From Sycobia sp. Sy_11 (taxonomy: Eukaryota; Arthropoda; Insecta; Hymenoptera; Epichrysomallidae): 64,000 nucleotides of DNA. The notes under the pieces are model-generated. The model had not been told where the DNA came from. It saw only the letters and a program-made list of their open reading frames with translations, and did no database searches. Location: the NCBI GenBank assembly GCA_018907035.1, contig JACCIC010000019.1, forward strand, positions 4,171,501 through 4,235,500. Reading direction: 5' to 3'. Shown one piece after another: positions 24,838 through 36,011 of the stretch. The stretch's first letter is position 1. Every line of letters begins with the position of its first letter. Position numbers and translations under genes: made by a program.

Positions 24838-25454
24838 TGTTGAGTGCGATGTACAGTCAACCACTGCTCACAAATAACTGTTCTTGGTAGGTTCGCGCAC
24901 CGATCAGTGAGAACTTTGTTAAAGGGAAGACCATATGCCAGGGGAAAAGAAATAGTTGGCTTCGTTTGATTAGTCCTGAGATGGGCTGATGTTCTAACGA
25001 ATAGTAGTCCTAACAAGCACTGTTTGTCCTTATCTCCTGACTTCGACATTGCGGTCGGACCTAGAGTCTGGACTCGATTGCGGCGCAACGACTGGGCGAT
25101 GATTGACTTACTCGGCTGTGCATCGTAGAGTGACTGGCCAATCGTGGAGATGTGATGTTTGGATGAGAAAGAAAAAGCGAAGTTTCGACTATGAGATGTA
25201 TTTGATTGACCCTACAGAGCTCTCCGTGGTGGCGATGGTCGAACCGAACTTCTCATTTTCCTTGTCTCGCATTCCTCTTAAACCTTTGCTGATGACAGCT
25301 CCGCGTGCGGCGTGTTTTTTTAATTTCCTTTATTTTCTAAAGTCATTGGTACAGCGTCGTTGCAGGTATTTAGGCGGAGGAAACACAGCCTAAGGTTATT
25401 CGTGCGGTGTCTCCGCACGCAAGGCACTTACTTCTTTGGCGTGACCATATAACA
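24838..25454 (-). mobile_element. Copia-type LTR, probably solo
   Basis: It is 617 bp and bounded by TGTT...AACA on both strands. The minus-strand start is TGTTATATGGTCACGCC. Just inside is a perfect 7-bp hairpin, CGTGCGG/CCGCACG, at 25401-25419. No target duplication is seen (gctac at the left, atcct at the right), so one border may be inexact. The flanking 24732-24830 sequence is repeated at 31476-31570. Confidence 0.45.
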
Positions 25455-25775
25455 ATCCTCTGGTGTGCAGAGAGCCTTGCGTGTGGTATGTTTTTTGTCG
25501 GACAGTTAGATTACAACACTTATCTCTAACGTTTATGTTATATAATATTAAAAGAAAAAAGAAAAGAAAATCGCAAAATGACAGTTAAATAAAGATAAAG
25601 TGATAACATTGTTAGTATATATATTAGAAATTATTCTAGGTTTGAAATATTATGCTATATTTCCATTTATTTATTTATAAATTAATCAATAATATTTATT
25701 CTAGTCACTTAAGTCTAAACACGCGTATAATTTTAAAACTAAATTTATAATACGAAAAAAATCAATAGACTCATC

Positions 25776-26369
25776 TGTTATACAATGAGTACTGATACTA
25801 CTGCTCGATTATGCCTGCAGGTATTGGTCGTTGCCCAGTAGTTTCCTTGAAAGTATTTTGGCATGAATCCAGCGACACAACCTTCTGCTAATCCTTTGGG
25901 AAATTCGAATTCCCAGTTTCCTGGCCGCTGAAAGTCTAATCCGGATAGGGCCCCACATGCTACATGTACCCTGTCGCCGCGTTTCTTCTGCTCTGAAGCT
26001 GAAAAAGCAGCGAGTATTCCAATTACGGTGATACTCATTTTGTAGGTGCAAGCATGTAACCTCTTTCTTATCTGCGAATTTCGACGATCGATTAAATTAA
26101 TCAAATAAATCTCCTTTCTTTCCCGGCTAACCCAGGCCATATGTCAGGGAAGTCGTCTCGCTTGCCATCCAATCCACCATGCCCGAAAGCCCATACCCGA
26201 CTAAAGTAATGTGGCTCGCCGTCACTCCGTTCACTGCGCTCTCTCTCCACTCTGAAAATCTTTAGTGCGAAGTCGCCGCGGCTCGTCGGCAAAGCGAACA
26301 TGGTGCAAGGTTATGGATGCGGTGTCGCTTCACACAAGGCTCTTAGATCTTTGGTGTAGCCATATAACA
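25776..26369 (-). mobile_element. Second copia-type LTR
   Basis: It is about 594 bp, again with TGTTATATGGCTACACC at the minus-strand start and TGTT at the plus-strand start. It shares only the last 80 or so bases (the region with the tgcggtgtc stem) with the LTR at 24838-25454. The copia coding remains at 26.6-29.15 kb lie on its internal side in the same orientation, so it may be that element's 3' LTR. Confidence 0.4.
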
Positions 26370-26599
26370 ACTTAACCACGTAGATGGACTACACATTGCG
26401 CAAATTCGCATGGGACAATGTCAAAGGTTCTAATTGTAGTCTGGCTGGAATGACCGTAAGAGTAAAGCAAAGTACGGGTTTTCCCCCTATTTACTTGCAA
26501 ATTATAATACAACGTTACTAATGGAGAAAAGACCGCTATGAATTTCATACCCCCACTTATTATTAAGTGGCCCATATTAAAGCCTCCACAATTTAACAC

Positions 26600-27180
26600 C
26601 CCCAGCGGTTTGCCTACGTGTATACCACGATATTACCCGATTATTACATGCACGCTCTTCACGCATTTGAAAGGTGAAAGTATCATTACGATTTACTTTT
26701 CCGTTCTGTAGATTTCGATCAGTAGCACAATCGTTAAAAGATACTTCGCTACTCATGTAAATTCTGCGAGTTGATTTATTTTAAAGCCTATATTTCGACG
26801 ACTCGCCATCATAACCAACAAATACAATTAGTTTACTCTTAGCGTCAAGTTTCCTGGGTGTTTCTTTTGTCGCATTTAAAGATACTGTTGTGCCAAACAC
26901 GTGTAAATGATTAATTTTAGGTGAACGACATAACATATTTTGTAGCACAATTCGATCAAGCACCGTTGAAGAGTTTTGACCATACGGCCACATCGATTCC
27001 ACTGCTGATTAGCATTGTTCTTGCACTCGTGAAATGATTTGAATTTGTCAGCGCGACCATTCTGCTTATATACATATGGAGAGGAAAATTCCTGATTAAC
27101 TTCACGATGCTTTGCATAATGACAAAACTTATCAGATGTGTCTTCGCACCCATTCTCAGAGCGTAGAATCTTAATTTGAA
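26600..27180 (-). mobile_element. Copia integrase fragment
   Basis: The minus strand reads NQEFSSPYVYKQNGRADKFK (the S-P-Y-T-P-Q-Q-N-G-V-A-E-R region of copia integrase), then HLHVFGTTVSLN and KLDAKSKLIVFVGYDGESSKYRL, then a SSEVSFND segment typical of the end of integrase before the reverse transcriptase. Frames change at least once. No reverse transcriptase follows before the LTR at 26369, so the element is deleted. Confidence 0.65.
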
Positions 27181-27199
27181 TGTTAACTAATAATTTAAT

Positions 27200-28290
27200 A
27201 AGACATATAATTATTTCATAGTAAGCATATATAAATTAAATTTAAAGTTTAATCTTGTGTATACACGTGACGTACCTGAATAATTAAAGGTGGGTTCCAA
27301 GTTAGAAATAAATAAATCAGCCAATAAATTATAGTAAAATATTAAATTTATTACAAGAAAAAAGGCATAAAAAACCTCCACTCGGTGAGTGGAGGAAAAA
27401 GCCAGTTTAAAAATATACGTTATAAATATCTATTTGAGGTATGGTTTACAAACGCACAATAATAAAATATAAACACATTAATTTAATTACTGTAAAGATA
27501 CTATAGAATTACACGCGAGGCAAAAGGTCACTTTACAAATAAAGACAAAATACAAACACACAGAGCTCTGTCTTATCATACAACGCACATAGGGTAGGCG
27601 CACCCTCAAAACTAATCAACAAGGTGAGGGCTTATGTGGAAGGGAAACTCCGCACTTCCTCCTGACGCTGCGCATCGACCCCAATGTCTTGGGCGCGGGC
27701 GAACCTTCGTCGGTAACGGCAGCTACCGGTTCGAACGCGCCGGATGGGAAGCCCTTCAAAGATTCGTCGTATCCGAATCTCTACAGAGGCTCTATGCACT
27801 GTCCACGGGAGCGGCCAAACTTATCACTTGATACGGGCTCAATCGAACACTGATCAATCCACGACATGGACGGAACGCAACGACGACACAGGCTACACTG
27901 GGAAATCTTAAACGGAAACGCGGCACGAGCTATACTAGACGAGAAGACGGAAAACCATCATATCATACTACCGAGGAAAAAGTGTCGCTGATGCCCGTCA
28001 GCGAGCATCGTTTTCCTCCGAGCAAACAATGAATCGGGGATCAATTAGTTCAAATCTATATTGAACTATAGTTTTATTTGGGGACCTTTCTATACATCAG
28101 GGAGGGAATTTAGCCAGGACTGATGCGCGCGATACAGGATGGGCGGCATCTGATGGTCATTACGGCCAGAGAGCTTGGTTTACGACATTATTGCTCCGCG
28201 AAGACGTGCGGAGGACAGTAGAATATAGACCGGTGGTTTAGCTCTGCGTCTCTCGCACATTTCACTCATAAAAATTCCAAGGAAATAGAA
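27200..28290. mobile_element. Unidentified insertion within the copia remains, rich in hairpins
   Basis: About 1.1 kb separates the copia pre-integrase and integrase parts. The left part is AT-rich; 27.55-28.25 kb is GC-richer. It has stem-loops at 27375-27395, 27971-28020 and near 28191-28212 (ctccgc/gcggag). The 27360 segment is related to 33480. No recognisable protein was found. It could be the LTR or terminal part of another retroelement. Confidence 0.4.
27375..27395. repeat. Perfect 9-bp stem-loop, cctccactc/gagtggagg
   Basis: The 3-base loop ggt is framed by ggcataaaaaa on the left and gaaaaagcc on the right. The same frame with a different stem occurs at 33492-33511. Confidence 0.6.
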
Positions 28291-29150
28291 AGTACTATTT
28301 CCCTATGCGTTTTTCTTCCTTTTACCCAACAAATTTCTTGGCACTAAATTTTAATCGCACACTTTTATCGTATGTACTACAGGTTTGTACATTTACATGC
28401 CCAAGACACTCATTGCCCAATTTAAGTCCACCTCTTTGAATATCTACGTTTGTGTCCGTTCTATTACACTTATTTGACAATTTTACGTAAAAACCTTTTT
28501 AATAATTTTTCATGTTCCGACAAACGAACGCTTTCCGTCACTATGACGAACTTTGCATTTAATTTCATATGCGTGAAATGGAACTTTTTATCATTCATCA
28601 CACTGCTAGAGAACAAATTTCTTTTAACCTCTGGCACTAACAAAACCTTCCCTAAGTTATGCTGCTACTTTCTTTCATTTATTTCTTCAGTTATTGTGAT
28701 TATACCGTCGCTACTTACAGGTTACCATTCGCGACTCGAACACTTCCGATTTCATTTCTTGGCTCTAGATTACTAAAATATTCATGTTTAGAGATCATGT
28801 GAATGTTATCATCTGAGTCTGCAAACCAAACATCTTTGTTATTTTCTAATTTACTGGAATAAAAAGCTGAAACAATACGCAGTTGCCACATAGAGCTTTA
28901 CTGCTGTTTTTGTTGGCAGTTTTGCGCAGTCGCGCGACAAATGACTTTTTTCTTTTCTTTGCAAAATGCACGCTTAGTTCGTCTTTTAAATCATTAATTT
29001 TAGTGACACTAACCGTTTTTTTGGCTTTCTTTCTTTTGCTTGTTTTTGACTTGTAGAATATTTTTTCTATCTTAAGTGTTGAATTTGAAAAGCAAAGAAA
29101 TTGCAGATTTGTTCTCCGTGAGACGTTTATCTTTGCGCACAAGTCTTTCT
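28290..29150 (-). mobile_element. Copia gag zinc knuckle, protease and pre-integrase fragment
   Basis: Minus strand in order: a basic region with a mutated C-C-H-C knuckle and KGHLSRDCAKLP-like reading near 28950; then DVWFADSDDNIHMISKHEYF near 28830, which is the copia protease start with D-S-D in place of D-S-G; then LLVPEVKRNLFSSSVM near 28630; then LGNECLGHVNVQ near 28400 (the L-G-H pre-integrase motif). Stops and frame changes are present. The same orientation and correct gene order relative to 26600-27180 suggest one element split by later insertion. Confidence 0.6.
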
Positions 29151-29229
29151 ATTAGTCAATCTATTTTCTGTTCAGCCTTCGGTGTGCTTTCCCAAACGAT
29201 CTGGTTGGATTAGAACGGGATTCCAAAAC

Positions 29230-30760
29230 CATCAAACGGATTCAAAATAGGAAACGTGCAAGATGCCGAGCGTGCTCAGTTTGAAGAGCAATATTTTAAA
29301 TGCGCTAAATATGTTAGTCAAAAACTTCGAGTCTTGACACCATCTGTAATTGACAATAATCACAGAGGTACATCTGCAACCGTAAATACGATTTCTAACA
29401 TAACGAAAATTCGAAAAAATTATTGGGATTTCATTGGGGCGCAAGAAATGATAATATGAGATAAATAGTAAATTTTTTATCGGAAGACACACGAATTACA
29501 AAAAGAACAATTTGATCGCAAATAGCCCAGTTATTTGGTCCGCTAGGTATATTAGGGCCCGTGATAATTATAGGAAAATGCTTGATGCAAGCTTTATCGA
29601 AAAATAAATTAAATTGGGATGAGTCAGTGCCTCAAGTAAGTGATACAGAATGGAGAAAATTGAGAAAGAAATTACCGTTAATTAATCAATTAAAAATTCA
29701 GCGACAAGCTATTTTAGTTGGTACTGTAGAGTTTCAAATGCATGGTTTATGTGATGCAAGTGCGCGAGCGTACGTTGCATGTGTCTATTTACGCACAAGA
29801 GATACATTTCAAAATATAAATGTGTATTGAATGACCGCAAAATATAGAGCTACACCGTTAAGTACCATAACCGTACCTAGATTACAGCTTTGTTCCGCAA
29901 TGCTATTAGCAAACTTAGTTAAAAAAACTGAAATGCTTTGAATATAAAGATTAATAAACGGGTGCTCTGGTCGGAATCTACCATAACGTTAAATTGAATC
30001 AAAACATCGCCGTGCCGATTAAAAACATTTATAGCAAATCGCGTTGCTACGATACAGGAAAAAACCAACGACAATGAGTGGTGCCACATATCGACGGAAG
30101 ATAATCCTGCAGACTATATCTCGCGCGGGCAATATCCATCGCTATTTATCCAAAATAAGGTTTGGCTTCACGGACTGAGCTGGCTCATTAAAAATGAAAA
30201 AATGTGGAAACTTAAACCATTAGTCAAGTCATTCAAGTATTATTTGTATCGAACGCTTGGCAATGCAATGTTTACTTATGAATATTGTAATACCTGTATA
30301 ATACAGATTGACGCGATATTAAATTCTAAACCTTTGACTCCTATTTCCTCAGATCCAAATGACCTTAATGCACTTACCCCTTCCCATTTTGTGATTGGAG
30401 ATTACATGTCTAATTTAGTAGAATATGACTGACCAGAAAATAGACTTTCTATCTGGCAGCTTATACAAAAAATTAAGCAGCATTTTTGGTAGCGGTGGTA
30501 CAAGGAGAAGCCTAATGAACTTCGTCTTAGAAATAAATGGAGTAAAAATCAACACAGAAGAAATAAAAATTGTTACTCTAGTGACAATTAAAGAGGATAA
30601 TATGCCGCCAATGCAATGGCCACTTGGTCGTATAGCTGCTGTTCAGACCAGAGACGACAATGTTGTGTGAGTAACTACTGTGAAAACACAATACGGCACC
30701 TATAAAAGATGTACAAAGAAACTATCGCTACTACGAATTGCTGTAGAAATGCAATAGAAC
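29230..30760 (+). mobile_element. Decayed BEL/Pao retrotransposon
   Basis: Plus-strand pieces in order. At 29256-29459 there is a gag-like segment (ERAQFEEQYFKCAKYV). At 29561-29830, KLNWDESVPQ then VEFQMHGLCDASARAYVACVY, the RNase H start of BEL elements. At 29840-30190, frames with PRLQLCSAMLLANLVKK, FIANRVATIQEKTNDNEW and DNPADYISRGQYP. At 30202-30432, ILNSKPLTPISSDPNDLNAL and THFVIGD-like integrase tail sequence. At 30425-30670, the final DNMPPMQWPLGRI block. Protease, most of the reverse transcriptase and the integrase core are deleted. Following AT-rich sequence to about 31250, with an aaggcggga motif, may be its LTR. Confidence 0.72.
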
Positions 30761-31475
30761 ATGTTTATATTTATTTGAAATAATAGTTACCATATTTTCG
30801 TTTATAAGTCAAATCATAATTATAAATTTGAATTACTTTCATAAAATTAATGTATAATATTAAGCAAACTATTTAGTGAACGTAGATATAAAAATGCTAC
30901 TTTACATTGGAAAGGTAGTTCTGTTAAACACAATGTATTCAAGGCGGGAAAAATGTTTTGACTAACTGTATGATCTTTAATTATGCTCCAGGGTTTACCG
31001 CAATTATATATCTGGCAATTATATATCGGCAGTAAAATGTTTCATTTCCTACCTGATTCGTTCAAATATAAGTTTGAGACGCTCTATCTTAAAAGGTAAC
31101 ACCTTTACCGAGCCAATGTGCAGGCAAACATATAAAATGATTTTACTTAGCCTCTGTTCGAGTAACATTGTTCCACCTTTTATATAAATAGATGTATATA
31201 TTCACTTTTATTATATTAAATATTATTGAAAATTTAACTGATCTCCGTTTATTCCTATTGCTTTAATTCAAAGATTGGAATAGAACATACTCTACTTATT
31301 CGCTCGTGATTAATGTTTACGTAGTGAAGTGAACGATACTTGAAAGTTTCTTTCTATTAGTTACAAAAAAAAATTAATTCGTTCACGCCTAAAACATTGA
31401 TTAATTATCTTCTCAAACTTTATACAATTACACTGCGTTAGCACGCCTAGCCCTTACCTATAAAATATTTTTTAA

Positions 31476-31840
31476 GTAGAAATACATATAAAGCAGGTTT
31501 AAATCACTGTAATTTATTTAAGATATAATAATATACAAATACACAAATACAAAAAAAAGATTGAGAAACATCTGACCATCAGGGCCGGCTAAACAATATT
31601 TATTGCCACTAGCCGTGTCCAGTTATCTAGACATTGGGTCCGCAATGCGCCTCTCGTGTTCTTGAACTTATGATTTTTACTCGTTTCCGTTCATAAATAC
31701 GTCGGTGGAGAACAGCGAGAACTATTTGTTCTTCACCGATTACGTTACGTCTTTAGATTATACTTACATTACGTTAAGATTACGAAGCGAATCATTTTAT
31801 CATATAAATCATACTGTATACAGTGTGAGTAATTGTATTC
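31476..31840. repeat. Repeat copy related to the flank of the 24.8-kb LTR
   Basis: Bases 31476-31560 (tagaaatacatataaagcag and following) match 24732-24820 almost base for base. Beyond that, 31570-31760 is unique and contains an inverted repeat, tcggtg...caccga, around 31700-31740. It is probably part of a retroelement LTR. Confidence 0.4.
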
Positions 31841-32366
31841 ATTTTGTTTGCACTTCTGATCCTTGCTGAGAATCCGAACCCTGGAAGAATCTCTGAGGAC
31901 CCCCCCCCCCGTAGGACTTTCAGTCGGTGGCCGCCGTCGACGATTAGAGCTTACCCGGTTCCCAAGACGTCGGGCTCGCGACACAGTGTTGGAGAGAATC
32001 CGGAGGTTCCTTCCATTTTAGCTCTCACTTCTACTGTACTGAGTCAGAATTTGGTAATAAGAGGTCTCTTAAATTTTTGCATACGTAACCTTTTGTCTTT
32101 TCATTAACGTAGTAAATTCATTCGTTGTGTAAAGTGCTTGTATCATTTCTTAAACTAATTACCTTTTTGTTTTTTGAATTTTAAGACTTTTTTCACTCAC
32201 TAAGTGGAGGTTTCTTTATCCTACTTCTAATAATAATAATATGCTAATAATGTTAATCATAATTATAAGCTTTACTATTCTCAGGTATTAATGGAGAAAA
32301 CTCCTCTATGAATTGAACAGTTATTATGAGGACCTACGCAAAGATTAAGAATATTCCTGTAAGCTG

Positions 32367-32368
<2 letters not shown>

Positions 32369-32410
<42 letters not shown>
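32369..32410. repeat. (TA)n microsatellite
   Basis: About 20 uninterrupted AT units. Confidence 0.95.
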
Positions 32411-32418
<8 letters not shown>

Positions 32419-32659
32419 TTGTACATTAAATCTTGCGACGAGTACGTTGGCTCACGCAGAAAAAGAAAATAATAATTTGACTTAATATTAAAACTTAGCG
32501 AAATAAATCATATTTAAATATTTAAATATTTATTAATTATTTGTTACATTTATATTATAGTGTACTCGCTTATTATATTATAATCGAATGATATAATAAG
32601 AATCGAATTATATTTTAAAGTCGATGAAATTAAATCAAATTATTATATTAAATGAAAGG

Positions 32660-33250
32660 TAGATTAACTATTGGCGCGCTAACGGATAGTCAATCTCCTA
32701 GCGCACTCAGCGCGCGTGACAGATATAAATTAATTGTACAAGCAGGCGGGCTTTACAGTAAATAATATTATTATAGGAATTAATTGAAACTTCTCTATTT
32801 CAGCGGACAACGGAAATAGAGAGGCGAGGAACGAATTTTTTATTATAGTTTTAGACTTATTATTATTTAATACATTTTATATAAATATTAAATTCTTCGT
32901 TACTATTATAGTTTAGTTTTCTATTTTATTCTTTAATCGTTAAAAGAATCGTTAGTCAGTTAATATTTTGAATAAACTTCAAAGATAACGTTTATTTATT
33001 TTAAAAATCCAGATTGCCGAAAAATATAAATCTAAACTTTAAAGACAAAATTTAATCCTAATAAATATCTTTATTCTCACTCGTCGGCGGGTTGAGCCGA
33101 ATCCGCGCCTGCGCAACTAGGAGATTATAATACGGAGATTACTGTCGAGAGGTTAAAGAGCCTGGTCGCGGGTTGAGCGATCGGGTGCCGAGGTAGGCTG
33201 GACCGGAGCGCGAAGTAGCCGTCACACCAGGCCACCCTGTTACAATCTAC
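32660..33250. other. Possible degenerate LTR or element ends
   Basis: Two GC-rich patches, 32670-32725 and 33080-33245, flank an AT-rich 350 bp. Both contain gcgc and the shared phrase ctcctag/ctaggaga in opposite orientation. No coding sequence was recognised. Confidence 0.2.
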
Positions 33251-33329
33251 TGAAATTAATAAAAAATATATTTCAATCAAAACAAAGCTTTTAGAATTTT
33301 TTTTAATGGCAATGTATCTTTTAATGTTA

Positions 33330-33334
<5 letters not shown>

Positions 33335-33375
<41 letters not shown>
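33335..33375. repeat. (TA)n microsatellite
   Basis: About 20 AT units. A minus-strand 119-codon ORF crossing it is spurious. Confidence 0.95.
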
Positions 33376-33380
<5 letters not shown>

Positions 33381-33491
33381 TAAGGAGAATTAAGAAAAGG
33401 TGAAAATCGAATCAACAAATAAAATAACAATAGTATTATAAACACAAATATAATAATAAACAAAACACTAAAATTTATTGGCATAAAAAAA

Positions 33492-33511
33492 CCTCTTCTA
33501 TGTAAAAGAGG
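33492..33511. repeat. Related stem-loop, cctctt/aagagg
   Basis: It sits in the same frame (ggcataaaaaa...gaaaaaagcc) as the hairpin at 27375. The stem bases differ between copies but pairing is kept. Confidence 0.5.
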
Positions 33512-35344
33512 AAAAAAGCCTTACAATATTTAAAGGTTAAACAAATACAATAATTAAACGTTAGAAAGTAATAGTTAAATCGAATGATCATTCGCGCTTT
33601 AAGTGCACTTATTATTATTATCTTACCGCTCGCTGTGGTACCTTACGCTGACGTCTCAGGCAACAAACCGCCCCTGATGACCAAAGGGAGTTTGTATTCG
33701 CCTTTTTGCACCCCGTAAGCACGTTAAACCTCTTCTACGAGGCAAAGTGCCCGTGTGCACTGCTCGTCCAGCAAACCAAAAAGACCAAACGCCACATAAA
33801 ACGCACGTAGATGGTACACACAACTAGATAGCTATAAAATTTATTTTTGGAATATTACAAAATATAGTCTCTAGCTCTCAAAACAATGAACCGGCCGGTT
33901 GCGCGACTAAAACCCGAATGTACGTGCCACAGATGGTGGCCCTCGGAAGTGCGGCTGGACCTTTATCTTAAACTTTTGTATATAAACTGTAAGCTAAACA
34001 TCGTGACGCATATACATCTACATATATATATATTTTATAAAAAGCATAACTAAATGAAGAGTACGAACTATAGCACGAACAGGCAAAAAGATAAGATAAA
34101 TACACAATGTTGGTCTCGAGTTAGTTTTAATTTTACTCTACAATAAGTTTCAATATTTATTATTAAAAATCTTATTTATCACCCACGCATGATTTTCCAG
34201 TCGTTGTACAATCGAGATCTAAAATATCGACCAACACTAGTGTAAAAATTAATCATCTACCTCGTAAGACTTATATATTCCTCTTTATTGAAGCCGGAAG
34301 TGAACTGCTTCACGGATGCAGTTTACGCAACGAGATCTGAAAAATCATATTAAATTATGATTTCCAGGTAAGAGTAGTAGCGAAAAAAAATTATGCAATA
34401 CATAACCTACAGACCCGGGTATATCTATAATCGCTCTTTTAGTATTTTATCGTCCTTACTTTACTCGAGCGATAAACATTGCTCGTGCGACAATAACTTA
34501 CTTTACGAACTTATAAAAAAAAAAAATTAATATATTTTCTAGGAACAAGGAAACAGATTACGTATTGTGTGCACATTATAAAATTTAGATGAACTAAAAT
34601 TTTTTTATTACATTTACAATATCAGAGGTGGTAATGTTTGTTTTTTTTTAGAATTTTTAATAATAATTTTTATTTACTCATGTCAGAAAGTAGATATACG
34701 AACTTTGGCTAAACAGCTATGTTCATTCATGAAAAGTGCGCGAAGCAAAATTGATCTGCGGATCAGTTTACATCGCTCGCGTCCATGAATTTGAATGCTT
34801 AAAATATATAAGAACTTGGCGCATGCAAGGCGAGCATTACGACGGGAATTTAGTGCATATCGTTGAATAAAAACAAAAACATAAACCAACAGAAAGAGTC
34901 GCAGAAAGGCTCGCAGTCGTAAGTAGAAGCATGTAAGACTTATTTAAGTGGAAAGGAGTATGAAAAACTGATTCATCGGCTTCGCTGATGCTACGAGAAT
35001 TTTTTTCCGATCGACCTATACCTCTGTACATTGGTATTGAATGGAGCTTAACGAGATCGCAAAGCTTTTGTCGCAATTTACGATTTCAGTTGTATAGTTT
35101 ATAACTAAGGAATGACGCGAGCAAAGCACCGACGTGCGTCAAAGAATCGTCGGATTAACTACATAAGCGAGACATTGTATGCAGAAGTGAAGAAGATTCA
35201 ACGAGATCGGGAAGCGATCTCTGCTGTGAAATTTCCTGTACACGAAGCTACGATGTAAGAGTTCAGGATGAAAGAATTTAATTTGTGACTTATAGACATT
35301 TGCCATGAAAAATATAGCTCGACATATTCGATTGTGCAGTCATC

Positions 35345-35348
<4 letters not shown>

Positions 35349-35403
<55 letters not shown>

Positions 35404-35455
35404 TGTATGTATATATATTTGTATATATACATATCACACACACACACACACACAT
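35349..35455. repeat. (TA)n followed by (CA)n
   Basis: About 24 AT units to 35397, then a mixed TA/GTA stretch and a CA run near 35433-35452. Confidence 0.9.
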
Positions 35456-35949
35456 CTATCCCTCCCCGCCCCACACACACAGTTCACTAGCCTAGCTAAA
35501 ATCCGAAACGTCGTTAATTTTTAGCAAATTAAAAACAATTAAAAATAAAAAATATGTACGCATCGGAGGCGGTAATAAGGCCGTAAAAGACGCGTACCCG
35601 TAATTCCTTTGCCTTACAATGGTTATATAAGCTTCGTAGATCCAAAGCGCGAAGGAGCGCCAGAGGCAATTTCGGCGACATCCCTCGTGCTTCAATCTAT
35701 ATATATATATGTATACATAGAAAACCTGAAAATTTGCCAAAGTCGCGGGACGGCGATAGATGGGTGGGGGGGGGGGTGAGAGCGTTCCGGGCGTCTGCGT
35801 CGGGCTCCGCCAGAACGTGGAAAGAGGTCGGCGAGGCGGGGAGGGAGGCCGGAAGCTCGTCAATATAAAAGTACTCGCGGCGTCCGCGAGGGGGGGGGGC
35901 TTGCAGCGCGCGACGACGCGTCGGCTCGCAGCGTTTGAACTTGAACTGC

Positions 35950-35951
<2 letters not shown>

Positions 35952-36008
<57 letters not shown>
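35952..36008. repeat. (TA)n microsatellite inside a GC-rich patch
   Basis: About 28 TA units embedded in CpG-rich DNA (35750-36060), which contrasts with the AT-rich setting of most other tracts. Confidence 0.95.

Positions 36009-36011
<3 letters not shown>

Noticed and set aside
27700..27760. tRNA-like T-loop sequence (ggttcgaacg)
   Set aside because: No acceptor stem, D-arm or anticodon arm can be folded around it.
31844..32107. 87-codon plus-strand ORF beginning MFALLILAENPNPG
   Set aside because: No homology, a poly-C run within it, surrounded by retroelement debris and with an overlapping antisense ORF.
33661..33700. Possible hammerhead ribozyme core (cctgatgaccaaagggag)
   Set aside because: CTGATGA is present, but the stem is followed by GAG rather than GAAA and no matching cleavage-site helix was found.
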